From a virus: DNA of 35,706 nucleotides. Below, piece after piece: positions 28,098 to 35,706 of this stretch. The number at the start of each line of letters is the position of its first letter. Within the stretch, counting starts at the first letter, position 1. Made by a program: the position numbers and the translations under genes. The notes below the pieces were generated by a model. That model did not search any database and had not been told where the DNA came from. It worked only from the letters and a program-made list of their open reading frames with translations. Location: the IMG/VR virus record IMGVR_UViG_3300033388_005484, positions 1-35,706 of that record. The stretch is one strand, 5' to 3'.

Positions 28098-29511
28098 TTT
28101 AGCGTTTTTTGCGGAATATGCCAGCTATGGTTGGTGGCAACCGGCTCAACATTTGGAACTTTTAGCCCAACACCTCGAGGCAGTGGTCAAGGGCGATATT
28201 ACCAGGTTAATGGTGTTCATGCCGCCACGACACGGGAAATCGGAGCTTACCAGTATGTATTTCCCAACGTGGTACCTGGGTAAGTATCCGGACAACCGCA
28301 TAATCCTTACGTCATATGCGGCAGAGCTGGCGGAGGGTTTTTCGCGCAAGTCCAGGAACTTGATGGCCGAAGTCGGTCAGGACATTTTTGGCGTTACCAC
28401 CGCCGAGGACCTCTGGGCCAGGGACAGGTGGGATATAGAGGGTCATCGCGGGGGTATGGTGGCCGCAGGTATCGGCGGGCCCATAACCGGCCGCGGGGCC
28501 AATATAGCCATAATCGACGACGTTATCAAGAATCACGAGGAGGCAAATTCGCCTACCTACCGGCAAAAGGTATGGGATTGGTACAAAACCACGTTATACA
28601 CGCGGCTTGAACCAGGCGGGGCAATTATCCTCGTAATGACTAGATGGCACGAGGATGACCTGGCCGGAAGACTATTGAAAGAGGCAGAAAACGACGGTGA
28701 CCAGTGGGTAGTTCTCCGGCTGCCGGCAACTGCCGGAGAAGGTGACGTTTTAGGCCGTAGACCTGGGGAAGCGTTATGGCCTGAGCGGTTCGATGAAGAG
28801 GAGCTGGCCAGAATAAAGCGGGCAGTAGGCTCATATGTCTATGCCGCTATGTACCAGCAAAAGCCTCAGCCGGCCAGTGGGAATCTGTTCAAGCGGTCAT
28901 GGTTCAGGTACTTCCAAGAGGATGGCGAATTCTACATCCTTGAGCGGCCAGAGGGCCAGCATCGGGTCAAGAAAGCCGCCTGTTGGATTTTCCAAACAGT
29001 GGACCCGGCGGCGACTGAGAAGGAAACCAGCAGCTATTTTGTATGCTCCACGTGGGCCGTTACGCCTGAGAAGGACCTACTCTTATTGGACGTATTCAGA
29101 GAACGGGCCGAGACGACTAAGCATAAAGCGGTTCTAAAGGCACAGCGGGATAGGTGGTCACCGGCCTTCCAAGGCGTTGAAAATAAAACATTTGGTCTCA
29201 ACATCATCCAGGAGGCCAAGAAGGAAGGGGCTCCAATTAAGCCCCTTGAGGCGGACAGTGACAAGGTGGCCAGGGCGCTACCGGCGTCGGCCCGTTATGA
29301 GGCGGGGACCGTATATCACCGGATGGGCGCTCACTGGCTGGAAGAGTATGAGAACGAGCTGCTGGCCTTCCCCAAGGGCAAGTGGAATGACCAGGTGGAT
29401 ACGGCGGCTTATGCGGCCAAGGTGGTCCAGACCTATGCCGGCAGACCGGCAAGAGAACAGGTCAGGTACCCGAAGAAAAAGAGCCTGGCCAGCCAGGCTA
29501 ACAAGTGGTGA
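28024..29511 (+). CDS. terL: Terminase large subunit
   Basis: A 495-residue protein, start likely ATG 28024 overlapping terS (the frame is open further up). ATPase: PPRHGKSE Walker A, NIAIIDDVIKN Walker B, and a coupling motif with MTRWHEDD. Nuclease: Asp of TVDPAATEKE and later DQVDTAAY. It drives DNA into the Mu-type prohead. Confidence 0.93.
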   Translation: MQPKLLNSFTDGQLRLAWKALAKNDLAFFAEYASYGWWQPAQHLELLAQHLEAVVKGDITRLMVFMPPRHGKSELTSMYFPTWYLGKYPDNRIILTSYAAELAEGFSRKSRNLMAEVGQDIFGVTTAEDLWARDRWDIEGHRGGMVAAGIGGPITGRGANIAIIDDVIKNHEEANSPTYRQKVWDWYKTTLYTRLEPGGAIILVMTRWHEDDLAGRLLKEAENDGDQWVVLRLPATAGEGDVLGRRPGEALWPERFDEEELARIKRAVGSYVYAAMYQQKPQPASGNLFKRSWFRYFQEDGEFYILERPEGQHRVKKAACWIFQTVDPAATEKETSSYFVCSTWAVTPEKDLLLLDVFRERAETTKHKAVLKAQRDRWSPAFQGVENKTFGLNIIQEAKKEGAPIKPLEADSDKVARALPASARYEAGTVYHRMGAHWLEEYENELLAFPKGKWNDQVDTAAYAAKVVQTYAGRPAREQVRYPKKKSLASQANKW

Positions 29512-29516
29512 TATAG

Positions 29517-30287
29517 ATGGCTAATGTAATCAAACTGCAGGAAAAGAAACGTCTCAAGCGGGGCGAGATAGGCGCTATCAACCGGAACCTGTTCGGCCAG
29601 CTGGCGGACAGTGAATACCTGCGCGAGCTGACCTGGCCGAATAACATCAAGGTTTACGATAAGATGCGCCGGTCAGATGCACAGGTCCAGGCTTTGCTTT
29701 TAGTGCTGGAGCTGCCCATCCGCTCGGCCAGATGGTACGTGGAGCCTTACAGCAACAGCTCCAAAGACAAGCAGATAGCAGAGTTCATCGAGGAAAACCT
29801 GTTCAGCGGCCCGCCCTTGGGGATGACCGTTCACTGGGACGATTTCCTCCGGTTGGCTTTGACCATGTTCGCCTTCGGGCATTCGATATTTGAGAAAGTC
29901 TACGAGGTGGATGATGACGGCTACGTTAAATGGCGGAAGTTTGCCGAACGGCCCCAAGATACCATCCATGAGTTCTACTATGACGAGGCCGGCGGACCGG
30001 AATACATCGAGCAGTGGCTGTCGGCCAAAGGCAAGGTAAAGATACCTATCGATGACCTTTTAGTGTTCACATACCGCAAGGAAAAGGGGGACCTCCGGGG
30101 CATATCGGTGCTGCGGCCTGTATATAAGCACTGGTTCATCAAGGATTTTTTGTATCGCATTACCAACATCGGGCTTGAGCGGAACCTGGTCGGAACACCC
30201 GTTTTAACCCTGCCGGAGCAAACCCAAGACGGGGACGATGAAGTGGCTCAAGGCATTGTCACTTGGGTGGGTCCTGGACCTCTTTGA
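29517..30287 (+). CDS. Portal protein, N-terminal half (DUF935 / Mu gp29), frame interrupted
   Basis: 256 residues matching the first half of a Mu gp29-type portal (LPIRSARWYVEPYS, PKDTI-like RPQDTIHEFYYDEAGG, RKEKGDLRGISVLRPVYKHW). The frame then meets a stop at 30287. The remaining portal sequence continues in the next frame from about 30265. Removing one G from GGG at 30265-30267 or 30269-30271 would restore one long portal. Either a sequence error, a real mutation, or a frameshift used to make a fusion. Confidence 0.85.
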   Translation: MANVIKLQEKKRLKRGEIGAINRNLFGQLADSEYLRELTWPNNIKVYDKMRRSDAQVQALLLVLELPIRSARWYVEPYSNSSKDKQIAEFIEENLFSGPPLGMTVHWDDFLRLALTMFAFGHSIFEKVYEVDDDGYVKWRKFAERPQDTIHEFYYDEAGGPEYIEQWLSAKGKVKIPIDDLLVFTYRKEKGDLRGISVLRPVYKHWFIKDFLYRITNIGLERNLVGTPVLTLPEQTQDGDDEVAQGIVTWVGPGPL

Positions 30288-31578
30288 GGGCAAGCGTAAC
30301 ATTAGCGCGGAAGTCATGTCTTACATCGAGCACCACGACCTGATGATAGTCCGGGCAGGCCTGGCGCAGTTCTTGAATCTCGGCTCCAAGGAAGTCGGGT
30401 CCTTTGCTTTGTCGAAAGACCAGAGCGACCTCTTTCTGATGTCGCTCAATGCATCGGCAAACTACGTGGCCAACACCATCAACAGTTATGCTATCCCGCA
30501 GCTGGTAAATTACAACTGGGACGTAGAAGGCTACCCGAAACTGAAGCATGACCCTATTGGGGGGCAGGACCATTCCAAGTTTATTAATGGGGTCAAGGCC
30601 CTGGTGGAGGGGAAGGTCATCGTTCCTGACACCGACCTTGAAGGTTTTATGCGTGACTTGATGGGCCTTCCTGAAAAGGCCAAAGATGCTAATCAGCCTA
30701 CCGGTCAAGCCAACCAGGTTCAGGCAAGCGAATGCGGTTGCAGACGGGCACACGAGCGGGTAACGCTCGCAGAAGGGAAGCGCAAGTGGCGGCGGGACCT
30801 TACGACCTACGAGAAGCGGATTAATCTAGCCGAAATCGAGCGGAAATGGGATACCGCCGAGAAGCAGTTTGTGGACCAGGGCAAAGAGCTGGGCCAAAAG
30901 CAGATAGCCGCACTGGTGCAGGAGATACAAAAGCTGGCCGAAGCTGGCCAATGGAATAAGATAGCCGAGTTGGAAGTTAAATACCAAGGTGAGGTGGCCA
31001 AGTTCATCAAGGCCTTTCTCGCGGACTTGGTAGACTTCGGGGCGGACCAGGCAGCAGAGGAGCTGAAGATAGACAAGCCCGGCATTTCCCGGGAGACGCG
31101 GCAGCAACTGGATGCGCGGGCCGCTTTGGTAGCAGGGCTCATGGCCAGCCGGTTAAAAGCCAGGGTTGGGTTTGAGTTTTTGAACCAGCTGGCAGGGGGG
31201 GCCACGGTCAAGGAAGCTGCCTACCAGGCAAAGCAAGCCGGGGAAAGCGTTTTGGAAACAGACCTGGCCGGGCATGCCAGCGCACAGGTTAATTACGCGG
31301 TCAACAAAGGCCGCGACCTGGCGGCAGAAAAGGCCAAGGCCCAACTAGCCCAGTATTCGGCAATCCTCGACGAGCGGGTTTGCCCACTCTGTGAGTGGTT
31401 GGATGGCAGGATAATCGAGATGGACAACCCGGATTTTGACCGGTTTACTCCACCCATCCACAATAACTGCCGTTGCATATGGGCTTACGTCTTGCCTGAT
31501 GAGGAGCCACAGCCAGAAGTGACCTGGGAGACACCGCCGCCAGACCTGGTGGAGCAATTCGGGAACCTGGTGGTCTAG
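30238..31578 (+). CDS. Portal C-terminal half fused to Mu gpF-like minor head protein
   Basis: 446 residues with no good ribosome binding site at ATG 30238, so translation likely comes from upstream through the frame offset. Residues about 20-115 complete the DUF935 portal (RNISAEVMSYIEHHDLM, NASANYVANTINSYAIPQL). Residues about 170-446 are a MuF/SPP1 gp7-type protein ending in CPLCEWLDG and PPIHNNCRC, a Cys/His site of that family. A portal-MuF polyprotein is known in some phages; MuF is packed into the head and can be ejected with DNA. Confidence 0.82.
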   Translation: MKWLKALSLGWVLDLFEGKRNISAEVMSYIEHHDLMIVRAGLAQFLNLGSKEVGSFALSKDQSDLFLMSLNASANYVANTINSYAIPQLVNYNWDVEGYPKLKHDPIGGQDHSKFINGVKALVEGKVIVPDTDLEGFMRDLMGLPEKAKDANQPTGQANQVQASECGCRRAHERVTLAEGKRKWRRDLTTYEKRINLAEIERKWDTAEKQFVDQGKELGQKQIAALVQEIQKLAEAGQWNKIAELEVKYQGEVAKFIKAFLADLVDFGADQAAEELKIDKPGISRETRQQLDARAALVAGLMASRLKARVGFEFLNQLAGGATVKEAAYQAKQAGESVLETDLAGHASAQVNYAVNKGRDLAAEKAKAQLAQYSAILDERVCPLCEWLDGRIIEMDNPDFDRFTPPIHNNCRCIWAYVLPDEEPQPEVTWETPPPDLVEQFGNLVV

Positions 31579-31597
31579 AAGAAAGGGGGGAGATGCC

Positions 31598-33271
31598 ATG
31601 GGCAAAGACATTCAGAGTAAATCCAGCCGTCGACGGTATAAGGGCAAGCTGGCTTGGTTGGTGCGAATGGGGTATCCCCTCCAGATAGCAATACGAAAAG
31701 CGGCCGGTTATGCCGGCGGCAAAACAGTACCAGATAGGGGGAATGTGACCATGCCCTATTCGCGTATCACCGAACTGCCGGAAAGTGTGAGGAAAGCGCT
31801 CCCGCCGGAAGCCCAGGAAATATGGATGCAGGCTTTCAATGCCGCACATGAAGACGGCGAAGATGAAGGCTCGGCAGCTGCCATAGCCTGGGCTGCGGTG
31901 AAAAATGCTGGCTACAAAAAGAACGCCCAGGGGAACTGGGTCAAGGCCGAAGAGCCTCAAAAGCCTCAGCGGGTCCGGGGACTGGTGGATGTAACAGGCC
32001 TCGAATTCGCCGACACAGACAGAAAGACTTCCTGGATAGAGATTATGCGGACCGGCAAATGGGACCATCCAGTTTACGGCCGGTTTGAAATCACCGAGAA
32101 AGACCTCGATGAGTTTGTTGCCAACTTTAACAACCGGGTCCGGAGGGTAGACCTTGCCGTAGACCAGGCCCATCGACCGGATGAAGGGGCCGCGGGTTGG
32201 TTTAAGGCGTTAAAGCGAGAAGGGAACAGGCTTTTGGCCCTAATCGAATGGACGCCTCTCGGCCAGGAATTGATAGAAGCAGGCATTTACCGGTATTTCT
32301 CGCCGGAGTTTGACTTCAAGTACAAAGACGAAGAGACCGGGAAGACCTACCGAAATGTGCTGTACGGCGGTGGCCTTACTAATCGCCCGTTCATCAAGGA
32401 TATGCAGCCTATCATGCTCAGTGAGGAGATGGCGGATAGGCTGCTTGATGAAATACAGTTCAGCTTTGCCCTGGAGCAGAAAGGGGGGAGTGGTACGAGT
32501 AAGCCGACTAAAGCCGATGTTGAGAAGGATTTGGAAACATTAGTGGGTTTGGCTAAAGCTGGCAAGATACCAAAGCTCAAGCTGGAAGAAGGGCAGCTGC
32601 AAGCTCAGGGCAACGTCCAAAATATTATCGATGCGTGGGACGATTGGGCCGGTTCATTTACGGCCTGTGTAAACGTGCTGCAGGACAAAGAAGGTATCAC
32701 CAACCCCGAGGCAGTTTGTGCCTGGCTCCACCACCAGGCGGAAGGTGTCTGGCCGGCAGAGGCGAGTGAAGGAAAAACCAAGGCAGGAGAGGAGGATGAT
32801 GAAAACATGAAACTGGAGGAAATCAGGAAGTTGTTGGGGCTAAAAGAAGAGGACGACATCGAGGCGGCCATCAAGGGCCTACTGGAGAAGGCCAAGGGAC
32901 CCGCCCAGTTGTCCGAAACCGTGGCGCAGCTCCAGGAAGAAAATAAAGGCCTTAAAACCAAAGTTGAGGCTCTGGAGAAAGAGGCCAAGGAAGCCAAGTG
33001 GGAAGCAATCAGCAGCAAGGCTTTCCGTGAAGGGCGGCTTACGGCTAAACTGGCCGAGAAGATTAAGCCTATTTTCATGGCCGAACCTGAAGCTGGCAAA
33101 GCCCTTATCGATGAGCTGCCGGTAACGGTTAAAACTGGCGAAAAGGGCGGAACCAACGCCGGCGGGCAGGCGCAACTGACCGAAATTCAAAGCAGCATCA
33201 ATACTCAGTTGGGCTTAGACGAGGAAACGTTCAAGAAATATCATCCCGACTTCGGCAAGGCCGGAGAGTAA
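31598..33271 (+). CDS. Mu gpI-like prohead protease with scaffold and ChaB-like N-terminus
   Basis: A 557-residue protein. Residues about 50-115 resemble ChaB (MPYSR-TELPESVRKALPPEAQEI and AAAIAWAAVKNAGY). Residues about 130-290 match the Mu I-type prohead protease. Residues about 305-390 hold a Cys-containing insert also seen in phage proteases. Residues about 404-557 are acidic coiled-coil scaffold with an internal start (see nested feature). It would build and then clear the prohead interior. Confidence 0.8.
   Translation: MGKDIQSKSSRRRYKGKLAWLVRMGYPLQIAIRKAAGYAGGKTVPDRGNVTMPYSRITELPESVRKALPPEAQEIWMQAFNAAHEDGEDEGSAAAIAWAAVKNAGYKKNAQGNWVKAEEPQKPQRVRGLVDVTGLEFADTDRKTSWIEIMRTGKWDHPVYGRFEITEKDLDEFVANFNNRVRRVDLAVDQAHRPDEGAAGWFKALKREGNRLLALIEWTPLGQELIEAGIYRYFSPEFDFKYKDEETGKTYRNVLYGGGLTNRPFIKDMQPIMLSEEMADRLLDEIQFSFALEQKGGSGTSKPTKADVEKDLETLVGLAKAGKIPKLKLEEGQLQAQGNVQNIIDAWDDWAGSFTACVNVLQDKEGITNPEAVCAWLHHQAEGVWPAEASEGKTKAGEEDDENMKLEEIRKLLGLKEEDDIEAAIKGLLEKAKGPAQLSETVAQLQEENKGLKTKVEALEKEAKEAKWEAISSKAFREGRLTAKLAEKIKPIFMAEPEAGKALIDELPVTVKTGEKGGTNAGGQAQLTEIQSSINTQLGLDEETFKKYHPDFGKAGE
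32807..33271 (+). CDS. Nested in-frame scaffold protein (Mu gpZ-like)
   Basis: ATG 32807 is in the protease frame and follows GAGAGGAGG (32787-32795), giving a 154-residue coiled-coil product identical to the protease C-terminus. Mu makes its scaffold in exactly this way from gene I. The 11-base spacing is a little long. Confidence 0.6.
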   Translation: MKLEEIRKLLGLKEEDDIEAAIKGLLEKAKGPAQLSETVAQLQEENKGLKTKVEALEKEAKEAKWEAISSKAFREGRLTAKLAEKIKPIFMAEPEAGKALIDELPVTVKTGEKGGTNAGGQAQLTEIQSSINTQLGLDEETFKKYHPDFGKAGE

Positions 33272-33291
33272 GAGAAAGGAGGAATAGTTAA

Positions 33292-33741
33292 ATGGCGGCT
33301 CTTACTAGCGAGAGAAACGTCAAGAAGAAAGACGGGAAGTTGATTTCCTTCCCGGTGGCCGCTAACACAAAGATATATAAAGGCGGTTTGGTAATGCTGG
33401 ATGGTGGGTACGCCAAACCGGCGGCCGGTAAAGCCAATGGGGTTGCAAATTCCATCTTCGTTGGAGTAGCTTATGAAACCGTTGACAATAGCACCGGTGC
33501 GAATGGCGACCTGTCCATCCGAGTGGAAACCGAGGGCACCTTCGAGTACGCTGGCGACGGCGTAGCGGCTGATGTTGGGAAGGTTGTCTATGTTGAAGAC
33601 GACCAGACGGTCAGCGTAACGGCCAGTACTACTGCTGGAGAAGAAAACCTAAAATGCGGCATCCTTATAGCCGTACCGAGTGCTGGAATTAACCGGATTA
33701 GAATTGACAATCAAGTCGGCGAAGTAGCCGTGACGGTCTAA
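33292..33741 (+). CDS. Head decoration protein (DUF2190-like)
   Basis: A 149-residue, strand-rich protein between scaffold and major capsid, AAAGGAGG upstream. The small barrel pattern with a lysine-rich start matches DUF2190-type capsid cement proteins that stabilise the expanded head. Confidence 0.7.
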   Translation: MAALTSERNVKKKDGKLISFPVAANTKIYKGGLVMLDGGYAKPAAGKANGVANSIFVGVAYETVDNSTGANGDLSIRVETEGTFEYAGDGVAADVGKVVYVEDDQTVSVTASTTAGEENLKCGILIAVPSAGINRIRIDNQVGEVAVTV

Positions 33742-33761
33742 GAAAGGGGGAGAGATAAACA

Positions 33762-34655
33762 ATGGCTGTAGTGACTAGTGATTTCCTGGCGGGGCTATAC
33801 AGGTCCCTGCAGGCACTGTATAAAGACACCTACGAGAAAACCGAAGTGGACCACCCGAAGATTGCCATGGAAGTTCCCTCGACTACTGGCGAAAACCAGT
33901 ACGAGTGGCTCGGCGAAGTCCCGGGCATGAAAGAATGGGTCGACGAAAGGACCCTCGAGGACCTCAAGGCCTGGGATTACACCATCAAGAACAAAGACTG
34001 GGAGTCCACCATCGCTGTGGACCGAAACACCATCGAGGACGACCAGCTGGGCATCATTCGCCCACGGGTAATGTCTCTGGCTGTGGCGGCCAAAACTCAC
34101 CCGGACGAGCTGGTGTTCAGCCTGCTGGCCCAGGGGTTCAGCCAGACCTGTTTCGATGGGCAGTACTTCTTCGATACCGACCACCCATTGGCCGATGGAA
34201 GCACCCAATCCAATAAAATTACTCTGCCTCTTGATGCTACCGGCCTGAAGACTGCTCTGGCTACGCTGCGCAGGCTCAAGGGCTGGACAGGAAGGTCGCT
34301 CAACTTGAAGGCGACCCACCTCGTCGTACCGCCCGAGCTCGAGTGGACGGCAAGAGAACTGCTCCAGGCCGAGCGGGATGCCAGCGGAGCAACCAACATA
34401 CTCCGTGGAACCATTCCGAACATCATCGTTTCGCCGTATCTAACGGACACCAACAATTGGTTTGTCCTGGATGCTTCCAAGCCCGTGAAACCGCTCATCC
34501 TCCAGATGCGGAAGCGGCCTGAATTCGTATCCCTGGACGACCCGAAACAGAGCGAGACGGTGTTCATGCGGAAGAAGTACCTCTATGGCGTAGATGCCCG
34601 CTACAACGTGGGCTACGGGCTATACCAGCTGGCTGTCGGCTCTGAAGTCGCGTAA
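33762..34655 (+). CDS. Major capsid protein (Mu gpT-like)
   Basis: A 297-residue protein of the Mu major head subunit family: YEWLGEVPGMKEW, LEDLKAWDYTIKNKDWE, FFDTDHPL, and a late LYGVDARYNVGYG. It has the HK97-like capsid fold by family. It follows the decoration gene by 20 bases. Confidence 0.9.
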   Translation: MAVVTSDFLAGLYRSLQALYKDTYEKTEVDHPKIAMEVPSTTGENQYEWLGEVPGMKEWVDERTLEDLKAWDYTIKNKDWESTIAVDRNTIEDDQLGIIRPRVMSLAVAAKTHPDELVFSLLAQGFSQTCFDGQYFFDTDHPLADGSTQSNKITLPLDATGLKTALATLRRLKGWTGRSLNLKATHLVVPPELEWTARELLQAERDASGATNILRGTIPNIIVSPYLTDTNNWFVLDASKPVKPLILQMRKRPEFVSLDDPKQSETVFMRKKYLYGVDARYNVGYGLYQLAVGSEVA

Positions 34656-34672
34656 CGGGGGGGTGAGGGTTG

Positions 34673-34915
34673 ATGCCTGAATATCGGGTCAAGGCCCGCC
34701 AGGCTCGTGGGTTCTGGCGGGCCGGGACCTTCTTTCCCGGCAACGAAAGCAAGGAAATCAATAGCGAGGACTACACTGAGGAACAGCTGGCGGCCATCCT
34801 GGGTGAAAGCATGTTAGTAGTCGAAGAAGTGCCGGAGCCCAAGGCCAAAGAGGAACCTCCGGAGCCTAAAAAGCCGGAGAAGTCAAGCTCCAAAAAGAAG
34901 TCCGAGAAGAAATAG
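34673..34915 (+). CDS. Small head-associated protein with Lys/Pro/Glu tail
   Basis: An 80-residue protein from ATG 34673. The first 45 residues are a short strand-helix unit (RVKARQARGFWRAG); the rest is Pro, Glu and Lys repeats. Lies between capsid and gp36-like genes. Function unknown. Confidence 0.6.
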   Translation: MPEYRVKARQARGFWRAGTFFPGNESKEINSEDYTEEQLAAILGESMLVVEEVPEPKAKEEPPEPKKPEKSSSKKKSEKK

Positions 34916-34927
34916 GCGGTGTGAGAC

Positions 34928-35362
34928 ATGGCGGAATTGCTATACCATTCGCAAACCGATATTGAGGAATTGTTCCGCCAGGCCAAGGTGAGCTTTACGG
35001 CTACATCGACGGTGACGGAGACGGACCTCAATAACCATATGCTCTCTACCGAGGCCTATGTAACTGAACGGCTCCGGCCGGTATATAGGGTCCCGGTAAC
35101 CGATGCGACAGCTAAGAGCATCCTGAAGCGCATCTGCGCCCGGTTGACGGCCGCAACGGTGTGGCGCATCCTGAACGCGGTTACCCAGCCGGGTGAATCC
35201 AATAAGGCCAAGGAATGGCAGAACGAGGCTGAAACGACTCTGGACCGCATTATCTCGGGCGAGATGGCGTTTGGCGGCGCTACGCCGGCAGGTGCAGGTA
35301 AGCCCACGTCAGGGACCAAGGATAGCGAGCCTATCTGGAAGCTCAAGGAGGACCAGTGGTAA
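34928..35362 (+). CDS. Mu gp36-like head-tail connector (DUF1320)
   Basis: A 144-residue helical protein typical of DUF1320: residues 10-100 are the conserved helices, including LSTEAYVTERLRPVYRVP. It ends with TAATG overlapping the gpG-like start. It is expected to close the head neck. Confidence 0.82.
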   Translation: MAELLYHSQTDIEELFRQAKVSFTATSTVTETDLNNHMLSTEAYVTERLRPVYRVPVTDATAKSILKRICARLTAATVWRILNAVTQPGESNKAKEWQNEAETTLDRIISGEMAFGGATPAGAGKPTSGTKDSEPIWKLKEDQW

Positions 35363-35706
35363 TGGCTAACGGCGGCATGCTCCACCTCGAGGTGGAGGTA
35401 GTAGGTGAAAAGCAGCTCAGCCGGGTACTGGACGGGATTAATTCGGATATCGAAGACCTCCGCCCAGCATGGGAACAAGTCCATAAGGTTTTCCTGGAAA
35501 AACGGCACGGCGTATTTGCGATGGAGGGAGCTTTTGAAGGTCTGCCGGCCTGGGCTCCACTATCACCTAAGTATGCCGAATGGAAGGAGAGCCGTTACCC
35601 TGGTCAGCCTATTCTAGTCCTGACCGGACAGCTGAGGTTTTCGCTTACGGACCCCAACGACCCCAATCATTTTTGCGAAGCAACCGAAAGAGAGTTAACC
35701 ATGGGG
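35362..35706 (+). CDS. Phage virion morphogenesis protein (Mu gpG / P2 gpS type), N-terminal part
   Basis: 115 codons open to the window end, starting at ATG 35362 with AAGGAGG upstream. LPAWAPLSPKYAEWKES and ILVLTGQLR are conserved motifs of the virion morphogenesis family (tail completion/head joining). The last 25 codons overlap those at 1-75 imperfectly; residues A/F, S/P, S/P, S/F and Y/C differ between copies. Confidence 0.85.
   Translation, partial: MANGGMLHLEVEVVGEKQLSRVLDGINSDIEDLRPAWEQVHKVFLEKRHGVFAMEGAFEGLPAWAPLSPKYAEWKESRYPGQPILVLTGQLRFSLTDPNDPNHFCEATERELTMG
35632..35706. repeat. Imperfect terminal repeat, right copy
   Basis: Right-hand partner of 1-75, with nine differences among 75 bases, in the same frame of the gpG-like gene. 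Confidence 0.85.

Noticed and set aside
30265-30271. Programmed -1 or -2 frameshift in the portal gene
   Set aside because: The shift needed is +1, no slippery heptamer or long G run is present, and no stem follows; an indel is more likely.

Overview
This window reads as one essentially complete temperate bacteriophage genome of about 35.6 kb, drawn as a line but almost certainly circular. The host suggested is a Gram-positive Firmicute, probably an anaerobic clostridial or Peptococcaceae-type lineage. Reasons: very strong AAGGAGG-type ribosome binding sites before most genes, frequent GTG and TTG starts, moderate G+C content, a cro/cI/ImmA switch with a large serine integrase, and a secreted copper-amine-oxidase-N-domain protein of a kind common in Clostridia. 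The host assignment is inference; no host gene is present.

Layout. 1-6564 and 8289-11834: tail operon. It holds the end of a gpG-like virion morphogenesis gene, a tail terminator candidate, tail tube, two tail assembly chaperones joined by a very clear -1 frameshift signal, the tape measure, small virion proteins, distal tail protein and tail-tip protein. 5395-8292: a complete diversity-generating retroelement (DGR) set inside the tail operon: variable protein, variable repeat, Avd accessory protein, template repeat and reverse transcriptase. 11840-12295 (minus): a secreted moron gene with its own promoter. 12389-14161: lysis genes. 14162-14492: a structured intergenic stretch and a candidate attP. 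14493-16989 (minus): serine integrase, ImmA-like peptidase, repressor. 16990-17180: divergent control region with duplicated promoter-operator units. 17181-26000: early genes, including a Fe-S PD-(D/E)XK nuclease, a putative annealing protein, a DnaD-like initiator carrying an iteron origin, a DnaC-like loader, SSB, a RuvC-like resolvase and many small proteins. 26129-27574: ParB-methyltransferase fusion. 27567-35706: packaging and Mu-type head genes (TerS, TerL, DUF935 portal, MuF, gpI protease/scaffold, decoration protein, gpT capsid, gp36, gpG).

How it works together. The repressor with its peptidase, the tandem operators and the serine integrase set the lysogeny decision. The early operon replicates and recombines DNA from an origin inside the initiator gene. 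The late operon builds a Mu-type head on a long-tailed virion. The DGR rewrites adenine positions in the last 40 codons of a C-type-lectin-fold tail protein, which should diversify receptor recognition. A nine-G tract just before a histidine-rich tail-tip domain may give a second, independent switch. Template and variable repeats are 120 bp, with 13 of 14 mismatches at template adenines, the diagnostic signature of adenine-directed mutagenic retrohoming.

Oddities. The first and last 75 bases are an imperfect repeat (9 differences) in the gpG gene, consistent with a circle cut there. The portal gene is split by a one-base offset and its second half is fused to MuF. The reverse transcriptase has a perfect ribosome binding site but GTT where a start codon should be.
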